64,000 nucleotides of DNA from an uncultured Clostridia bacterium (GTDB lineage: Bacteria > Bacillota > Clostridia > Oscillospirales > Ruminococcaceae). The notes under the pieces were generated by a model, which made no database searches, had not been told where the DNA came from, and worked only from the letters and a program-made list of their open reading frames with translations. A program made the translations under genes and the position numbers. Where the stretch lies: the NCBI GenBank assembly GCA_947630555.1, contig CANRIA010000006.1, positions 19,604 to 83,603 of the forward strand. Reading direction: 5' to 3'. Below are positions 1 through 8,829 of this stretch, piece by piece; within the stretch, counting starts at the first letter, position 1, and each line of letters starts with the position of its first letter.

Positions 1-366
1 TATTATAAGCGCGACTATTCGTATTATCATGAACGCTGCGGTGGTAACGCCCAGCTTTGTTATTATAAGAAATTTCCATTTGAACAGAACGTCACCTGTG
101 CGTATAAAAAGCAGGTTCAACAGCCCTGTGAATATCAGCAGCGGCATAAGCGGCTTTAAGCTTTTGAGCATCATTTTAAACGGTATGCCCGAAAGCAGAA
201 ACGCGCCCAGCACAAACACCATTCCCACGCCGAGACCGAAGAAGGTATCTGCTATAAAAAGCATTACTATAAACGCCACGATAAGTATTATTTTTATCCG
301 CGGATCAAGGCGGTGGATTATCGACTTGCCGGGAAAATATTGTCCTATGGTTATATCTTTGAGCAA
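1..366 (-). CDS. ecfT: Energy-coupling factor transporter transmembrane protein EcfT (partial, N-terminal part)
   Basis: This is the membrane scaffold subunit of a group II ECF vitamin transporter, which couples the EcfA ATPases to exchangeable substrate-binding S components. About 122 codons are visible before the window edge. The N-terminus reads LLKDITIGQYFPGKSIIHRL, matching the family pattern in which a short leader precedes HRLDPR, and is followed by several hydrophobic segments. The start is a TTG at 364-366 preceded by AGGAGAG. The gene lies 13 bp downstream of ecfA2, so the two are probably co-transcribed and translated together. The C-terminal half with the coupling motifs lies outside the window. 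Confidence 0.88.
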   Translation of the reverse strand, partial: MLKDITIGQYFPGKSIIHRLDPRIKIILIVAFIVMLFIADTFFGLGVGMVFVLGAFLLSGIPFKMMLKSLKPLMPLLIFTGLLNLLFIRTGDVLFKWKFLIITKLGVTTAAFMIIRIVALII

Positions 367-379
367 CTTTTTTTCTCTC

Positions 380-1234
380 CTACCTGTTTTCAAGCAGACG
401 CATTATCAGCTTTTTGCCGAACTCTACCGTATAAACGTCGTCTTCTATCGGCACGCCTGCGGCTTTTAGCCTGTTGAAAACTCTTGTTATCTGCGGCACT
501 GCCAGACCCATTTGTTCAAGCTCTTGTGAGCGGTGGAACACGTTCACGGGGGTATCATAGCAGAACACTTTCGCTTTGTTCATAACGAGTATTTTTGTGG
601 TATGCTTTGCTATATCCTCCATAGAGTGCGAGACCATCATGACGGTGTTTTTCTTCTGCTGGTGATATTCGCGTATCTGCGCCAGTATGGCATCTCTGCC
701 TTTGGGGTCAAGCCCCGATGCAGGTTCGTCAAGTATCAGCACTTTGGGATCCATTGCCATTACGCCTGCTATGGCGGCTCTCCTTTTCTGTCCGCCCGAA
801 AGCTCAAACGGGCTTTTTTCCATAATATCCTCGCTGAGACCTACCATTCGCATGGATTCGCGCACGCGCTTATCGATCTCGCTATCTGAAAGACCCATAT
901 TTTTAGGGCCAAAGGCTATATCTTTATAAACGCTTTCCTCAAAAAGCTGATACTCCGGGTACTGAAACACCAGCCCGACTTTAAAGCGTATATCTCGCAG
1001 GCGGCTCTTATCTTTCCAGAGCTGCTCGCCGTCTATGAAAACTTTGCCCGAAGTGGGCTTTAAAAGCCCGTTGAAATGCTGTATAAGGGTTGATTTTCCC
1101 GAACCTGTATGACCTATAATGCCGACAAGCTCGCCCTCATCTATTTCAAGGTCTACATTATCAACGGCTGTTTTGCAAAATGGCGTGCCCTCGCCATAGA
1201 CATATGTAAGACCCTCTGTTTTTATAATAGGCAT
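380..1234 (-). CDS. ecfA2: Energy-coupling factor transporter ATPase EcfA2
   Basis: This is an ABC ATPase subunit of a group II ECF importer that powers vitamin or trace-nutrient uptake together with EcfA1 and EcfT. It has 284 residues, the usual family length. Walker A GHTGSGKST is at about residues 41-49, the signature LSGGQKRR at about 145, and Walker B VLILDEP with the D-loop at about 165-178. The N-terminal 'TYVYGEGTPF' pattern is typical of the EcfA2 paralogue. It sits between an unrecognised membrane gene and ecfT. The general function is certain; the substrate cannot be read, since it depends on S components encoded elsewhere (a QueT-like one is at 57 kb). Confidence 0.93.
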   Translation of the reverse strand: MPIIKTEGLTYVYGEGTPFCKTAVDNVDLEIDEGELVGIIGHTGSGKSTLIQHFNGLLKPTSGKVFIDGEQLWKDKSRLRDIRFKVGLVFQYPEYQLFEESVYKDIAFGPKNMGLSDSEIDKRVRESMRMVGLSEDIMEKSPFELSGGQKRRAAIAGVMAMDPKVLILDEPASGLDPKGRDAILAQIREYHQQKKNTVMMVSHSMEDIAKHTTKILVMNKAKVFCYDTPVNVFHRSQELEQMGLAVPQITRVFNRLKAAGVPIEDDVYTVEFGKKLIMRLLENR

Positions 1235-1248
1235 AATATCTCCCTGCT

Positions 1249-2001
1249 TTAATTACGAGTTATTTCCTTCAGTTTCATGGTAAGTTCTATCAATGTGAAC
1301 AAGCTCCATATCGGCACAAGCATTGATATTACCATAACAACGCATTTAACTTTTGAATAACCCGAATAATTTCTTATCCTGTAAAGAATGGTTATTGTCA
1401 TTAACACAGTGATGACGGTATATATAACATACAAAGTACCAAATATCAGAAATACCACAAGCGGCACTGCGACATAACCGACGGTATATACGACTAAAAA
1501 TATCAGCGACAGACCAAATGTGACGACAGTAACGAACCAGAAAAACGGATTTATTACCAAAGCGACTGCTATTACCGCAGTTTTAAGTATAAGATATATC
1601 CCAAAAGCCGCTGCTGCAACGGCAGATATCCACGCTATGGGGTAGCATATCCACAAAACAAGGCGTTGACGTTTTGCGCAGGCGGCATTGTATTCTTCAT
1701 CGCTGCCGAAAAACCTTTCACGCTCTATCGGCGTTTTTGTTATTCTTACGATCACTGCCGCAAGAAGTATCACAAGCGGCACAGAAACCATTGCCGCTCC
1801 TGCGATAGAAATACACCGAAGAATGGAAAAACCGTCTATCAGTTTTATTATATCGCATATAAAAAGCACAAAATATACACACAGCGCCAGCGGCATACCT
1901 ATCAGATACAAAAGAGTTACGGCAAGGGTATTGCAGCGCAGCACCTTTGTTTTATCCAGTATCACGAACAGAAGTATTATGGCTAAAAGTATCCATATCA
2001 T
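1249..2001 (-). CDS. Unrecognised multi-pass membrane protein inside the ecf operon
   Basis: This is a 250-residue, strongly hydrophobic protein with about six or seven predicted membrane segments and a charged cytoplasmic-looking loop near residues 90-115 (KTPIERERFFGSDEEYNAAC). I do not recognise the family. It begins 19 bp downstream of the ecfA1 stop and ends 14 bp before the ecfA2 start, so it is a member of the operon. The usual Firmicutes order has ecfA1 and ecfA2 directly adjacent. Its position could mean an accessory role in ECF transport or simple insertion into the operon; it does not resemble EcfT or a known S component closely enough to say. Confidence 0.75.
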   Translation of the reverse strand: MIWILLAIILLFVILDKTKVLRCNTLAVTLLYLIGMPLALCVYFVLFICDIIKLIDGFSILRCISIAGAAMVSVPLVILLAAVIVRITKTPIERERFFGSDEEYNAACAKRQRLVLWICYPIAWISAVAAAAFGIYLILKTAVIAVALVINPFFWFVTVVTFGLSLIFLVVYTVGYVAVPLVVFLIFGTLYVIYTVITVLMTITILYRIRNYSGYSKVKCVVMVISMLVPIWSLFTLIELTMKLKEITRN

Positions 2002-2020
2002 TTATATCTGCCCCTTTCGG

Positions 2021-2875
2021 TCAGTTCATCAAAAGCTTTGCAAGCTGCTCAACGCACTCGTCCTCTGTGATAGTTTCAGGGTCTAGCTCTACTCCCTCTT
2101 TTCTGAGAAGATAGACAAGCTCTGTCACCTGCGGAACATCAAGCCCTATGGAGCGCAGCTTTTCCACCTGCGAAAATATCTGCTTGGGTGTGCCGTCCAT
2201 TATAATGTTTCCGCTGTCGGCGACAACCACTCTGTCTGCCTGCGCGGCTTCTTCCATATAATGCGTTATAAGCACTATTGTAACGCCCATTTCTTTATTG
2301 AGCATTTTTATTGTTTTCATTACCTCCGCTCTGCCTTTGGGGTCTAGCATGGCGGTGGGTTCATCAAGAAGTATACACTCGGGGCGCATGGCTATCAGTC
2401 CTGCAATTGCTACCCTTTGTTTTTGTCCGCCCGAGAGTTTATGGGGGGCGTGTTCGCGGTAGTCGTACATATCTACGGTCTTTAGCGCATCGTCAACGCG
2501 CCTGCGTATCTCTTTGGGCTCAACGCCCATATTTTCGAGCGCGAACGCAACGTCTTCCTCAACTATTGTGGCGACTATCTGATTATCGGGGTTTTGAAAC
2601 ACCATGCCCACACGCTGGCGTATAGGCAGGACGTTTTCTTCTTTTGAAGCATCTAAGCCGCAGGAAAACACGCTGCCCGACTGCGCGGTATTTATGGCAT
2701 TAAAGCACTTGGCAAGCGTTGATTTTCCGCTGCCGTTGTGACCCAGCAGTGCGACGAACTCGCCTTTTTTTATATCGAGCGTAACGCCGTGCAGAACTTC
2801 TGTTTCCGTGGGTTCTTCGGCTGATTCGTTTATATATGAAAATCGAAGCTCTTTTGCTGATAAAAAGTTTTCCAT
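2021..2875 (-). CDS. ecfA1: Energy-coupling factor transporter ATPase EcfA1
   Basis: This is the second ABC ATPase of the ECF module; EcfA1 and EcfA2 form a heterodimer. The ATG at 2873-2875 ([10 protein letters not shown]) is preferred over an upstream in-frame start because AGGAAAG lies just before it and the upstream extension looks non-coding. It has 284 residues. Walker [10 protein letters not shown] is at about 45-53, then LSGGQKQR and Walker [16 protein letters not shown]. It is followed by the unknown membrane gene, ecfA2 and ecfT, and is preceded by a 53-aa helical protein gene. Confidence 0.93.
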   Translation of the reverse strand: MENFLSAKELRFSYINESAEEPTETEVLHGVTLDIKKGEFVALLGHNGSGKSTLAKCFNAINTAQSGSVFSCGLDASKEENVLPIRQRVGMVFQNPDNQIVATIVEEDVAFALENMGVEPKEIRRRVDDALKTVDMYDYREHAPHKLSGGQKQRVAIAGLIAMRPECILLDEPTAMLDPKGRAEVMKTIKMLNKEMGVTIVLITHYMEEAAQADRVVVADSGNIIMDGTPKQIFSQVEKLRSIGLDVPQVTELVYLLRKEGVELDPETITEDECVEQLAKLLMN

Positions 2876-2970
2876 GGTCTTTCCTTTTCTTTGATTAAGC
2901 TTTATGGTGCTGCTTTGAGGGTACTCCCCTCTTGGCGGCATGGCGGCGCACAAAGCGCCGAAAGCAGATG

Positions 2971-3132
2971 TCAGTCCTTCTTGAACTTGTCTATTATATC
3001 CTCTGCCTTATCCTTGACCTTTTCAAGGTTCTCTTTTGAAGCAAGATCCTTTGCCTTGTCCTTTACCTCGTCGGGGATCTTGTCCTCGATCTTTTCTACC
3101 TTGTCTTTGATATCGCCCAGATCGAAGCCCAT
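2971..3132 (-). CDS. Small charged helical protein, 53 aa
   Basis: A short reading frame of 53 residues starts [19 protein letters not shown] and ends DIIDKFKKD. It is almost entirely Lys/Glu/Asp with regularly spaced Ile, Val and Leu, which predicts an amphipathic helix or coiled coil. An AGGTGATATAA ribosome-binding region lies just upstream of the ATG. It has no membrane segment or cysteine. It sits between the radical SAM gene and ecfA1 on the same strand. It resembles in composition small YtxH/CsbD-like stress-type proteins, but I cannot assign a family. The codon pattern and ribosome-binding site support it being a real gene. Confidence 0.65.
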   Translation of the reverse strand: MGFDLGDIKDKVEKIEDKIPDEVKDKAKDLASKENLEKVKDKAEDIIDKFKKD

Positions 3133-3152
3133 TTATATCACCTCCATAAAAA

Positions 3153-3773
3153 TTATCTGTAGTTTTCGTTATCTGTAACATACTGCCGAACGCGCAGGGG
3201 TATGCCTAAGCTTAATGACAGTACGCGGCATTTTTCTATGTGCTCTGCCATATTACCCATATCAACGACTGTAAAGCCCGTTTTTATGCCGAGGCTATTT
3301 ACATCGGCGGCAAATTTGAGCATTTCATCAAACGCTATCTCGCCAAATTTGGGTCTTGTGATCTCGCAGTAGCTTTTGCTGTCGGGGGCATTAAGGCTTA
3401 TTGAAACGCTGTCTACAGCGCCTTTGAGTGTGCTTATATCAAACAAAGGATATATCAGCCTTACTAAACCGTTGGTATTTATGCGTATACTTATATTGCC
3501 TTTGCTTTTGATATATTTTGCGGTATCTAAAAGCACTGTCGCTCTCTCCATAGGTTCGCCATAGCCGCAGAAAACGACTTCTTTTATACTGCTCACATTC
3601 AGCTTATCGAAAGCCTGCTTTATTTCGTCTAAAGTGGGTTCATGCTCCAGCCAGAGGGGATCGTTGCCCACTATGCTGTCGCCGCCCTTGCGTATACAAA
3701 AAACGCAGTCGCAGGGGCATTTGTTTGTTATATTGGCATATGTCCTGCCGTCAAATCCATAAAATACAGTCAT
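3153..3773 (-). CDS. Radical SAM protein of the TatD-associated type
   Basis: This is a 206-residue radical SAM enzyme. The cluster-binding CxxxCxxC is visible in KCPCDCVFCIRKGGDS at about residues 18-33, followed by the GYGEP motif at about 70 that contacts S-adenosylmethionine. The short length and opening MTVFYGFDGRTYANITNKCP match the family described as TatD-associated radical SAM proteins of Firmicutes; the substrate is unknown. Here no tatD gene is adjacent; the upstream neighbour is an RlmI-like methyltransferase 12 bp away. The assignment to radical SAM is firm, and the subfamily is from recognition of the sequence style. Confidence 0.82.
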   Translation of the reverse strand: MTVFYGFDGRTYANITNKCPCDCVFCIRKGGDSIVGNDPLWLEHEPTLDEIKQAFDKLNVSSIKEVVFCGYGEPMERATVLLDTAKYIKSKGNISIRINTNGLVRLIYPLFDISTLKGAVDSVSISLNAPDSKSYCEITRPKFGEIAFDEMLKFAADVNSLGIKTGFTVVDMGNMAEHIEKCRVLSLSLGIPLRVRQYVTDNENYR

Positions 3774-3785
3774 TACTATCCTTCT

Positions 3786-4655
3786 TTACCTATCGCTTTG
3801 CCATACTGCTGTTGAGCCGCACGGCAGCGCAAGAGATGTGCTTTCAACTTTAAGACCTATTTCATCGGCTGTAACTCTGCCGCCGAAACGCTTTATCATT
3901 ATTTCTGACAGCATATACGCCATTACCGAGGGTGAAAGACCCGTGGTATAGCTATTCAGCAGGAACATTACCGGCTTTTCGCTCATAACCCCTGCGCACA
4001 GTTTCAGAAGGCTGTATATGCAGTCTTCCAGCTTCCACACCTCGCCGCCCGGCCCTCTGCCATAGCTTGGTGGGTCCATTATGACGATATCGTAATAATT
4101 CTGCCTGCGGATCTCCCTTGACACAAACTTTTCGCAGTCGTCTACTATCCAGCGTATCGGTCTGTCCGAAAGTCCCGAGGCTGCGGCGTTCTCTCTTGCC
4201 CACTGCACCATGCCTTTAGATGCATCTACGTGTGTTACAGCGGCTCCTGCCGCCGCGCAAGCGAGAGTAGCACCGCCTGTATACGCAAACAAATTGAGAA
4301 CTTTAAGCTGTCGTTTGCTGCGGCTTATGGTATCGCTGAGAAGCTGCCAGTTCACCGCCTGCTCGGGGAAAAGCCCTGTATGTTTAAATCCCGTTGGGCG
4401 AATGATGAAATTCAGCCTGCCGTTTGTTATCTGCCAGCTTTCGGGAAGTTTTTTTCTGTACTCCCACTCGCCGCCGCCTTTTTGAGAGCGGTGGTACACT
4501 GCCGCGGCTTTATCCCAAAGAGCCTTATCTTTTTCGGTCTGCCAGATTATTTGCGGGTCGGGGCGAACGAGCAGTGTGCCGCCCCAGCTTTCCAGCTTTT
4601 CGCCGCATGATGTATCAAGTATTTTGTAGTCCTGCCAGTTATCTGCTATTCTCAT
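3786..4655 (-). CDS. Class I SAM-dependent methyltransferase, RlmI-like
   Basis: This is a 289-residue methyltransferase. The SAM-binding motif is in LNLFAYTGGATLACAAAGA at about 120-138, followed by VDASKGMVQWARENA and the catalytic-type motif IMDPPSYGRG at about 192-201, characteristic of the RlmI/RlmK-type 23S rRNA cytosine methyltransferases and their relatives. It lacks the N-terminal PUA domain of full-length RlmI (family length near 390), so its target is uncertain. It lies 2 bp downstream of the glmM stop codon and is probably translated from the same transcript. Confidence 0.82.
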   Translation of the reverse strand: MRIADNWQDYKILDTSCGEKLESWGGTLLVRPDPQIIWQTEKDKALWDKAAAVYHRSQKGGGEWEYRKKLPESWQITNGRLNFIIRPTGFKHTGLFPEQAVNWQLLSDTISRSKRQLKVLNLFAYTGGATLACAAAGAAVTHVDASKGMVQWARENAAASGLSDRPIRWIVDDCEKFVSREIRRQNYYDIVIMDPPSYGRGPGGEVWKLEDCIYSLLKLCAGVMSEKPVMFLLNSYTTGLSPSVMAYMLSEIMIKRFGGRVTADEIGLKVESTSLALPCGSTAVWQSDR

Positions 4656-4657
4656 AG

Positions 4658-6010
4658 TTATTTAGCCGCAAACTTTTCTATAGCGGCAGCGATATTCTGC
4701 GCATACTCGGTTATAACGCCGAAATTCTTGCCCTCTATCATAACTCTTACAAGCGGTTCTGTACCCGACTCGCGAATGAGTATCCTGCCGTCGTCGCCAA
4801 GTTTGTCTTTATACATATCTATAGTATTTACTACCTCTTCGTCGGTCTTCCACTTGCCCTTTTTATCGGCGGTTATCTCAACGTTTTTGAGTATCTGCGG
4901 ATAAGATGTCATAACGCCTGCAAGCTCTGAAGCCTTTGCGCCTGTTTTACTGAGTATTTCAAGCAATTTTACTGCGGTAAGTTCGCCGTCGCCGGTGGTA
5001 GCTTCGTCGAGGAAAATTATATGGCCAGACTGCTCGCCGCCGAGGTTATAGCCGCCGTTTTGCATTTCTTCAAGAACGTATCTGTCGCCGACCTGTGTGG
5101 TGGCAACAAGCACGCCGTTTTGCTTTGCGAATTTGAAAAAGCCGAGGTTGGTCATAACGGTGACAACACAGCAGTTTGATTTAAGCTTACCTGTAGCTTT
5201 CATATACTTAGAGAAAATAGCAAGCAGTTTGTCGCCGTCTATTATATTGCCCTGTTCATCGCAGGCAAGGCATCTGTCGGCATCGCCGTCAAAAGCAAGA
5301 CCAACATGGCATTTGTTATCAACGGTGGCTTTACAAAGCGCGTCCATATGAGTAGAGCCGCAGTCTTTATTGATATTTGTGCCGTCGGGCTTATTGTTTA
5401 TAAACACGCAGTTAGCGCCCAGACCTTTGAACAGCTTATCTGCACACTCTGAAGATGCACCGTTGGCACAGTCTATACACACTTTAAGGCCGCGGAAATC
5501 GCCCTCAATAGTCTTCATAATATAACGGACATAATCCCACTGGGCGTTCTTTTCATAGACAACTCTGCCTATGAGTGAACCGCTTGAAAGACATATGCTT
5601 TCGGGGTTATCAAGCACCAGTTCTTCTATTTCGTTTTCGATAGAATCGGGCAGTTTGAAGCCTGTGCCTGCAAACAGCTTTATGCCGTTAAATTCAACCG
5701 GGTTATGAGATGCCGATATCATAACGCCTGCATCTGCTTCGTACTTCTTTACGAGCATTGCGACTGCCGGCGTGGGCACTACCCCGAGAACGTGTGCATC
5801 TGCGCCCACAGAGCATATGCCTGCAATAAGTGCTGCTTCAAGCACATCGCCCGAGATACGCGTATCTTTGCCTATAAGTATCTTAGGTTTGCGGTTTGTT
5901 GTCTTAGTAAGCACAAGTGCTGCCGCTCTGCCTATGTTCATAGCGGTCTCGCAGGTAAGCTCTGTTATCGCTACACCTCTTGCGCCGTCTGTTCCAAAAA
6001 GTCTTCCCAT
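4658..6010 (-). CDS. glmM: Phosphoglucosamine mutase
   Basis: The enzyme interconverts glucosamine-6-phosphate and glucosamine-1-phosphate on the route to UDP-N-acetylglucosamine for peptidoglycan. It has 450 residues, the standard length. The N-terminus MGRLFGTDGARG is typical, the active-site phosphoserine is S101 in ISASHNP, the metal loop is DGDADRC at about 242, and the phosphate-binding loop is RESGTEPLVRVM near the C-terminus. GGAGACG precedes the ATG. It sits in a gene run downstream of ruvB; murA, which uses the end product of this pathway, is only 2.8 kb away on the other strand. Confidence 0.96.
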   Translation of the reverse strand: MGRLFGTDGARGVAITELTCETAMNIGRAAALVLTKTTNRKPKILIGKDTRISGDVLEAALIAGICSVGADAHVLGVVPTPAVAMLVKKYEADAGVMISASHNPVEFNGIKLFAGTGFKLPDSIENEIEELVLDNPESICLSSGSLIGRVVYEKNAQWDYVRYIMKTIEGDFRGLKVCIDCANGASSECADKLFKGLGANCVFINNKPDGTNINKDCGSTHMDALCKATVDNKCHVGLAFDGDADRCLACDEQGNIIDGDKLLAIFSKYMKATGKLKSNCCVVTVMTNLGFFKFAKQNGVLVATTQVGDRYVLEEMQNGGYNLGGEQSGHIIFLDEATTGDGELTAVKLLEILSKTGAKASELAGVMTSYPQILKNVEITADKKGKWKTDEEVVNTIDMYKDKLGDDGRILIRESGTEPLVRVMIEGKNFGVITEYAQNIAAAIEKFAAK

Positions 6011-6047
6011 AAAAAACGTCTCCTTTATAAATATATCTTAAATAAAA

Positions 6048-7088
6048 TTAAAAACTGTACTGACCGTCTTTTGGTATGCCAAGATGCCTATAGGCAAGTT
6101 CTGTTGCACATCTGCCGCCTTTAGTTCTGTTAAGAAAGCCAAGCTGCATCAAAAACGGTTCACACACGCCCTCGATAGTAGCGGCATCTTCACCAAGCGA
6201 CTGCGCAAGCGTTTCAAGACCGACAGGGCCGCCGCTGTAGTTTATGATTATCGCCCGAAGAATACGTCTGTCAAGTTCATCAAGACCGAGTTTGTCGACT
6301 TCCATTCGGTTAAGCGCTATATCTACCATTTCTTTGGTAAGCTTGCCGCTGCCCATAACATCTGCATAGTCTCTTGCGCGGCGAAGAAATCTGTTGGCTA
6401 TACGCGGCGTACCACGGGAACGCGAGGCAAGTTCTTTTGCGCCTTCTTCATCGCATGGTACGCAAAGTATCACCGAAGAGCGCATGATTATCTCGCAAAG
6501 TTCATCTGTGGTATACGGCTCTAGGTGCGCCTCAATGCCGAACCTGTCACGCAACGGTTTAGTAAGCTGACCTGCGATAGTGGTCGCGCCTATAAGAGTG
6601 AACTTATTGAGGTCTAGCCTTATGCTTCTTGCGGCAGGGCCTTTGCCGACTATTATATCAAGCGCGTAATCTTCCATAGCCGGGTAGAGTATCTCCTCGA
6701 CTGCTTTTGAGAGGCGGTGTATCTCATCTATAAAAAGCACGTCGCCCTCTTGCAGATTTGTCAGCAGTGCGGCAAGGTCACCGGGCTTTTGTATTGCCGA
6801 GCCGTTTGTCTTGCGGCAGTTTACACCCATTTCGTGCGCAATTATCTCCGCCAGAGTGGTCTTGCCGAGCCCCGGAGGGCCGTAAAGCAGCACATGGTCA
6901 AGGACTTCTCCCCTTTTCTTTGCCGCTTCGATATAGACTTTCATGTTCTCCTTTACCTTTGACTGACCGATATACTCATCAAGCAGCTTTGGGCGCAGAC
7001 TTCTTTCGATCTCGTCCTCGGCTTCCTGACGAATAGGTTCGGGAGAAACTATTCTGTTTTCAAAATCAAATTCGCTGTTTTCTATCAA
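6048..7088 (-). CDS. ruvB: Holliday junction branch migration DNA helicase RuvB
   Basis: This is the AAA+ motor of the RuvABC resolvasome. It has 346 residues. Walker [10 protein letters not shown] is at 70-78, Walker B FIDEIHRL at about 118-125, sensor residues [18 protein letters not shown] at about 167-184, and a C-terminal winged helix ending RVA-like [13 protein letters not shown]. The start is a TTG at 7086-7088 with GGGGAGTA upstream. It is the third gene of the ruvC-ruvA-ruvB operon. Confidence 0.97.
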   Translation of the reverse strand: MIENSEFDFENRIVSPEPIRQEAEDEIERSLRPKLLDEYIGQSKVKENMKVYIEAAKKRGEVLDHVLLYGPPGLGKTTLAEIIAHEMGVNCRKTNGSAIQKPGDLAALLTNLQEGDVLFIDEIHRLSKAVEEILYPAMEDYALDIIVGKGPAARSIRLDLNKFTLIGATTIAGQLTKPLRDRFGIEAHLEPYTTDELCEIIMRSSVILCVPCDEEGAKELASRSRGTPRIANRFLRRARDYADVMGSGKLTKEMVDIALNRMEVDKLGLDELDRRILRAIIINYSGGPVGLETLAQSLGEDAATIEGVCEPFLMQLGFLNRTKGGRCATELAYRHLGIPKDGQYSF

Positions 7089-7114
7089 TCGTTGTACTCC
7101 CCTGTCCTATCAAA

Positions 7115-7717
7115 TTACTTAGCCGCCAAAGCTTTCAGCGCGCCTTTTATATAATCTTCTACCGAAAGATCTTTACCCAGTTTTGCTATAGCGGTTGCGG
7201 CTTCCGACTGCGAATAACCAAGCGCCACCAAAGCCTGAACTGCCTCCTGCGCGGCGCTGCCCTCACTGCGCACCGACGAATAATCATCTGCCACTGCAAA
7301 GCCCGAAGTATCGCTTGTTACCTTTGATTGCAGCTCTAAAACTATCTTCTGGGCGGTCTTGTTGCCAAGACCCTTTACCGCTGTGAACGATTTATAGTCG
7401 CCGCTGGCTATGGCTATTGCAACATCACGCTCTTTCATTACAGAAAGTATTGAAATTGCCGCCTTTGCGCCCACGCCCGAAACGGATATCAGCAGTTTGA
7501 ACCAGCCGAGTTCTTCTTTTGTGGCAAAACCGAAAAGCTCAATGGTCTCGGTCTGCTCTCTGACGGCAAGGTGCGTATACAGCGTAACCTCGCTTTTTGA
7601 AGATATTTTCATAAGCGTGTTTTGTGATGTTCTGCACGCAAAGCCCACGCCGCCGCAGCTTACCACAGCAAGTTCTGGCTCGGTATGTATCAGCTTGCCC
7701 GTTACACAATATATCAT
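7115..7717 (-). CDS. ruvA: Holliday junction branch migration protein RuvA
   Basis: RuvA is the junction-binding tetramer that loads RuvB. It has 200 residues, with the OB-fold domain I at 1-63, helix-hairpin-helix motifs around ISVSGVGAKAAISIL (about 78-92) and VKGLGNKTAQKIVLEL (about 114-129), and a C-terminal UBA-like RuvB-binding domain (AVQALVALGYSQSEA) at about 160-174. The ATG has a weak GGTGA-type ribosome-binding site. It lies between ruvC and ruvB. Confidence 0.96.
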   Translation of the reverse strand: MIYCVTGKLIHTEPELAVVSCGGVGFACRTSQNTLMKISSKSEVTLYTHLAVREQTETIELFGFATKEELGWFKLLISVSGVGAKAAISILSVMKERDVAIAIASGDYKSFTAVKGLGNKTAQKIVLELQSKVTSDTSGFAVADDYSSVRSEGSAAQEAVQALVALGYSQSEAATAIAKLGKDLSVEDYIKGALKALAAK

Positions 7718-7749
7718 AAGAAGTTCACCGCTTTCGCATTTTTATATTT

Positions 7750-8265
7750 TTAATGATTTTTAAGACCGTTGTTTTCTATTATGCCGCTTAGTGAAAACGC
7801 AGAATGACCGTGGCAGATAGCTATTCCCAGCGCATCGGCGACGTCATCGGGCTTAGGCACTGCGGATAGGTGTAGTATCTGCCTTGTCATTTCCTGCACC
7901 TGCTTTTTCTCTGCTCTGCCATAGCCTGTTATTGACAATTTTACTTGCAGCGGCGTATACTCGCTTATATGTATGCCGCGCTGTATGGCAGGCAGCAGCG
8001 TTACGCCCCTTGCCTGCGCCACTGAAATTGCGGTAGTTTCATTTGTATTGAAATAAAGCTTTTCAATGCCCATTTGGTCGGGCTTATAGGTATCGAGCAC
8101 CTGCGCCATGTCGTCATATATCATTTTAAGCCTGTCGTTGAAAGGTTTGTCGGCAGGGGTGGTTATCGCGCCAAAGCCCACAACGGCAAAGTCCATGCCG
8201 CCGCGGTATTCAAGCACGCCGAAGCCTATTATCGCATATCCGGGGTCTATGCCTATTATCCTCAC
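7750..8265 (-). CDS. ruvC: Crossover junction endodeoxyribonuclease RuvC
   Basis: RuvC is the Holliday junction resolvase. It has 171 residues and an RNase H-like fold with the acidic active-site residues D7 (IIGIDPGY), E68 (GIEKLYF) and the paired aspartates in PDDVADALG near 140. The start is a GTG at 8263-8265 with TAAGGAGAG upstream. It is the first recognised gene of the operon, behind a promoter at 8375-8403 and a leader of about 100 nt that contains a short ORF. Confidence 0.97.
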   Translation of the reverse strand: MRIIGIDPGYAIIGFGVLEYRGGMDFAVVGFGAITTPADKPFNDRLKMIYDDMAQVLDTYKPDQMGIEKLYFNTNETTAISVAQARGVTLLPAIQRGIHISEYTPLQVKLSITGYGRAEKKQVQEMTRQILHLSAVPKPDDVADALGIAICHGHSAFSLSGIIENNGLKNH

Positions 8266-8277
8266 GGGTATCTCTCC

Positions 8278-8358
8278 TTAATACAGATACGGCAAGCCGC
8301 AATCGCCCATACTAACCTTTAAGCAGTGGATAGCCGGGCACGAGTCGCACTTACCCAT
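8278..8358 (-). CDS. Possible 26-aa Cys-rich leader peptide upstream of ruvC
   Basis: A short frame reads MGKCDSCPAIHCLKVSMGDC then GLPYLY and stops at a TAA that directly abuts the ruvC ribosome-binding site (TAAGGAGAG). It has four cysteines in 26 residues. The sequence GGTTAGTATGGG occurs twice, at the first ATG and again at an internal ATG (Met17). The predicted transcription start is only about 10 nt upstream, so the first ribosome-binding site would be poor. It may instead be part of a structured leader RNA. The frame is seen; its translation is uncertain. Confidence 0.3.
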   Translation of the reverse strand: MGKCDSCPAIHCLKVSMGDCGLPYLY

Positions 8359-8374
8359 ACTAACCTAATTATAT

Positions 8375-8403
8375 AGTATAACATTATTTTGCTTTTTTTG
8401 CAA
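8375..8403 (-). promoter_or_regulatory. Promoter of the ruvC operon
   Basis: Read on the minus strand: -35 TTGCAA (8403-8398), 17-bp spacer, -10 TATACT (8380-8375). It lies about 110 bp upstream of the ruvC GTG, and is the only good sigma-A-type match in this gap on this strand. Confidence 0.65.
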
Positions 8404-8569
8404 TAGGTAAGAAGCATTTTTTAAGAGAAAGACCGATTTTTATTGAAGTTTTGTGTTTCATATTGTGGCATGAAAAAATTTTTATTTGCAAAAAGTTACA
8501 AAATTGCGATGCATTTTTTGTCGGTTTATATAATTTTTTTGACTTTGTTTATAAAATTAAGAAAAGGTC

Positions 8570-8598
8570 TTGATTTGTTTTTCAAAATGTGGTAAACT
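8570..8598 (+). promoter_or_regulatory. Probable murA promoter
   Basis: -35 TTGATT at 8570-8575, 17-bp spacer, -10 TAAACT at 8593-8598. The remaining part of the 8404-8829 gap is AT-rich and shows no further gene; it separates the divergent ruvC and murA units. Confidence 0.5.
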
Positions 8599-8829
8599 TA
8601 ATACATACGTGCGCAGGCGCATGGCTTTTTTCAGTGCGCTTTTGGCAAATATGCAGGATATTTTTAAGCAAAGACCATTTAAATGTAAATATAAATAGCA
8701 GTCAGTATTAAAAATAAACGGTAATTTCGCGCTTTGCTTTTAATTCGGCTGTACAGAGAGATAATAAAAATACTTAAGAAAGACGACAACAGCCTTGGAA
8801 TTTTCAAGGTACGAACGGAGGAAAAAATT

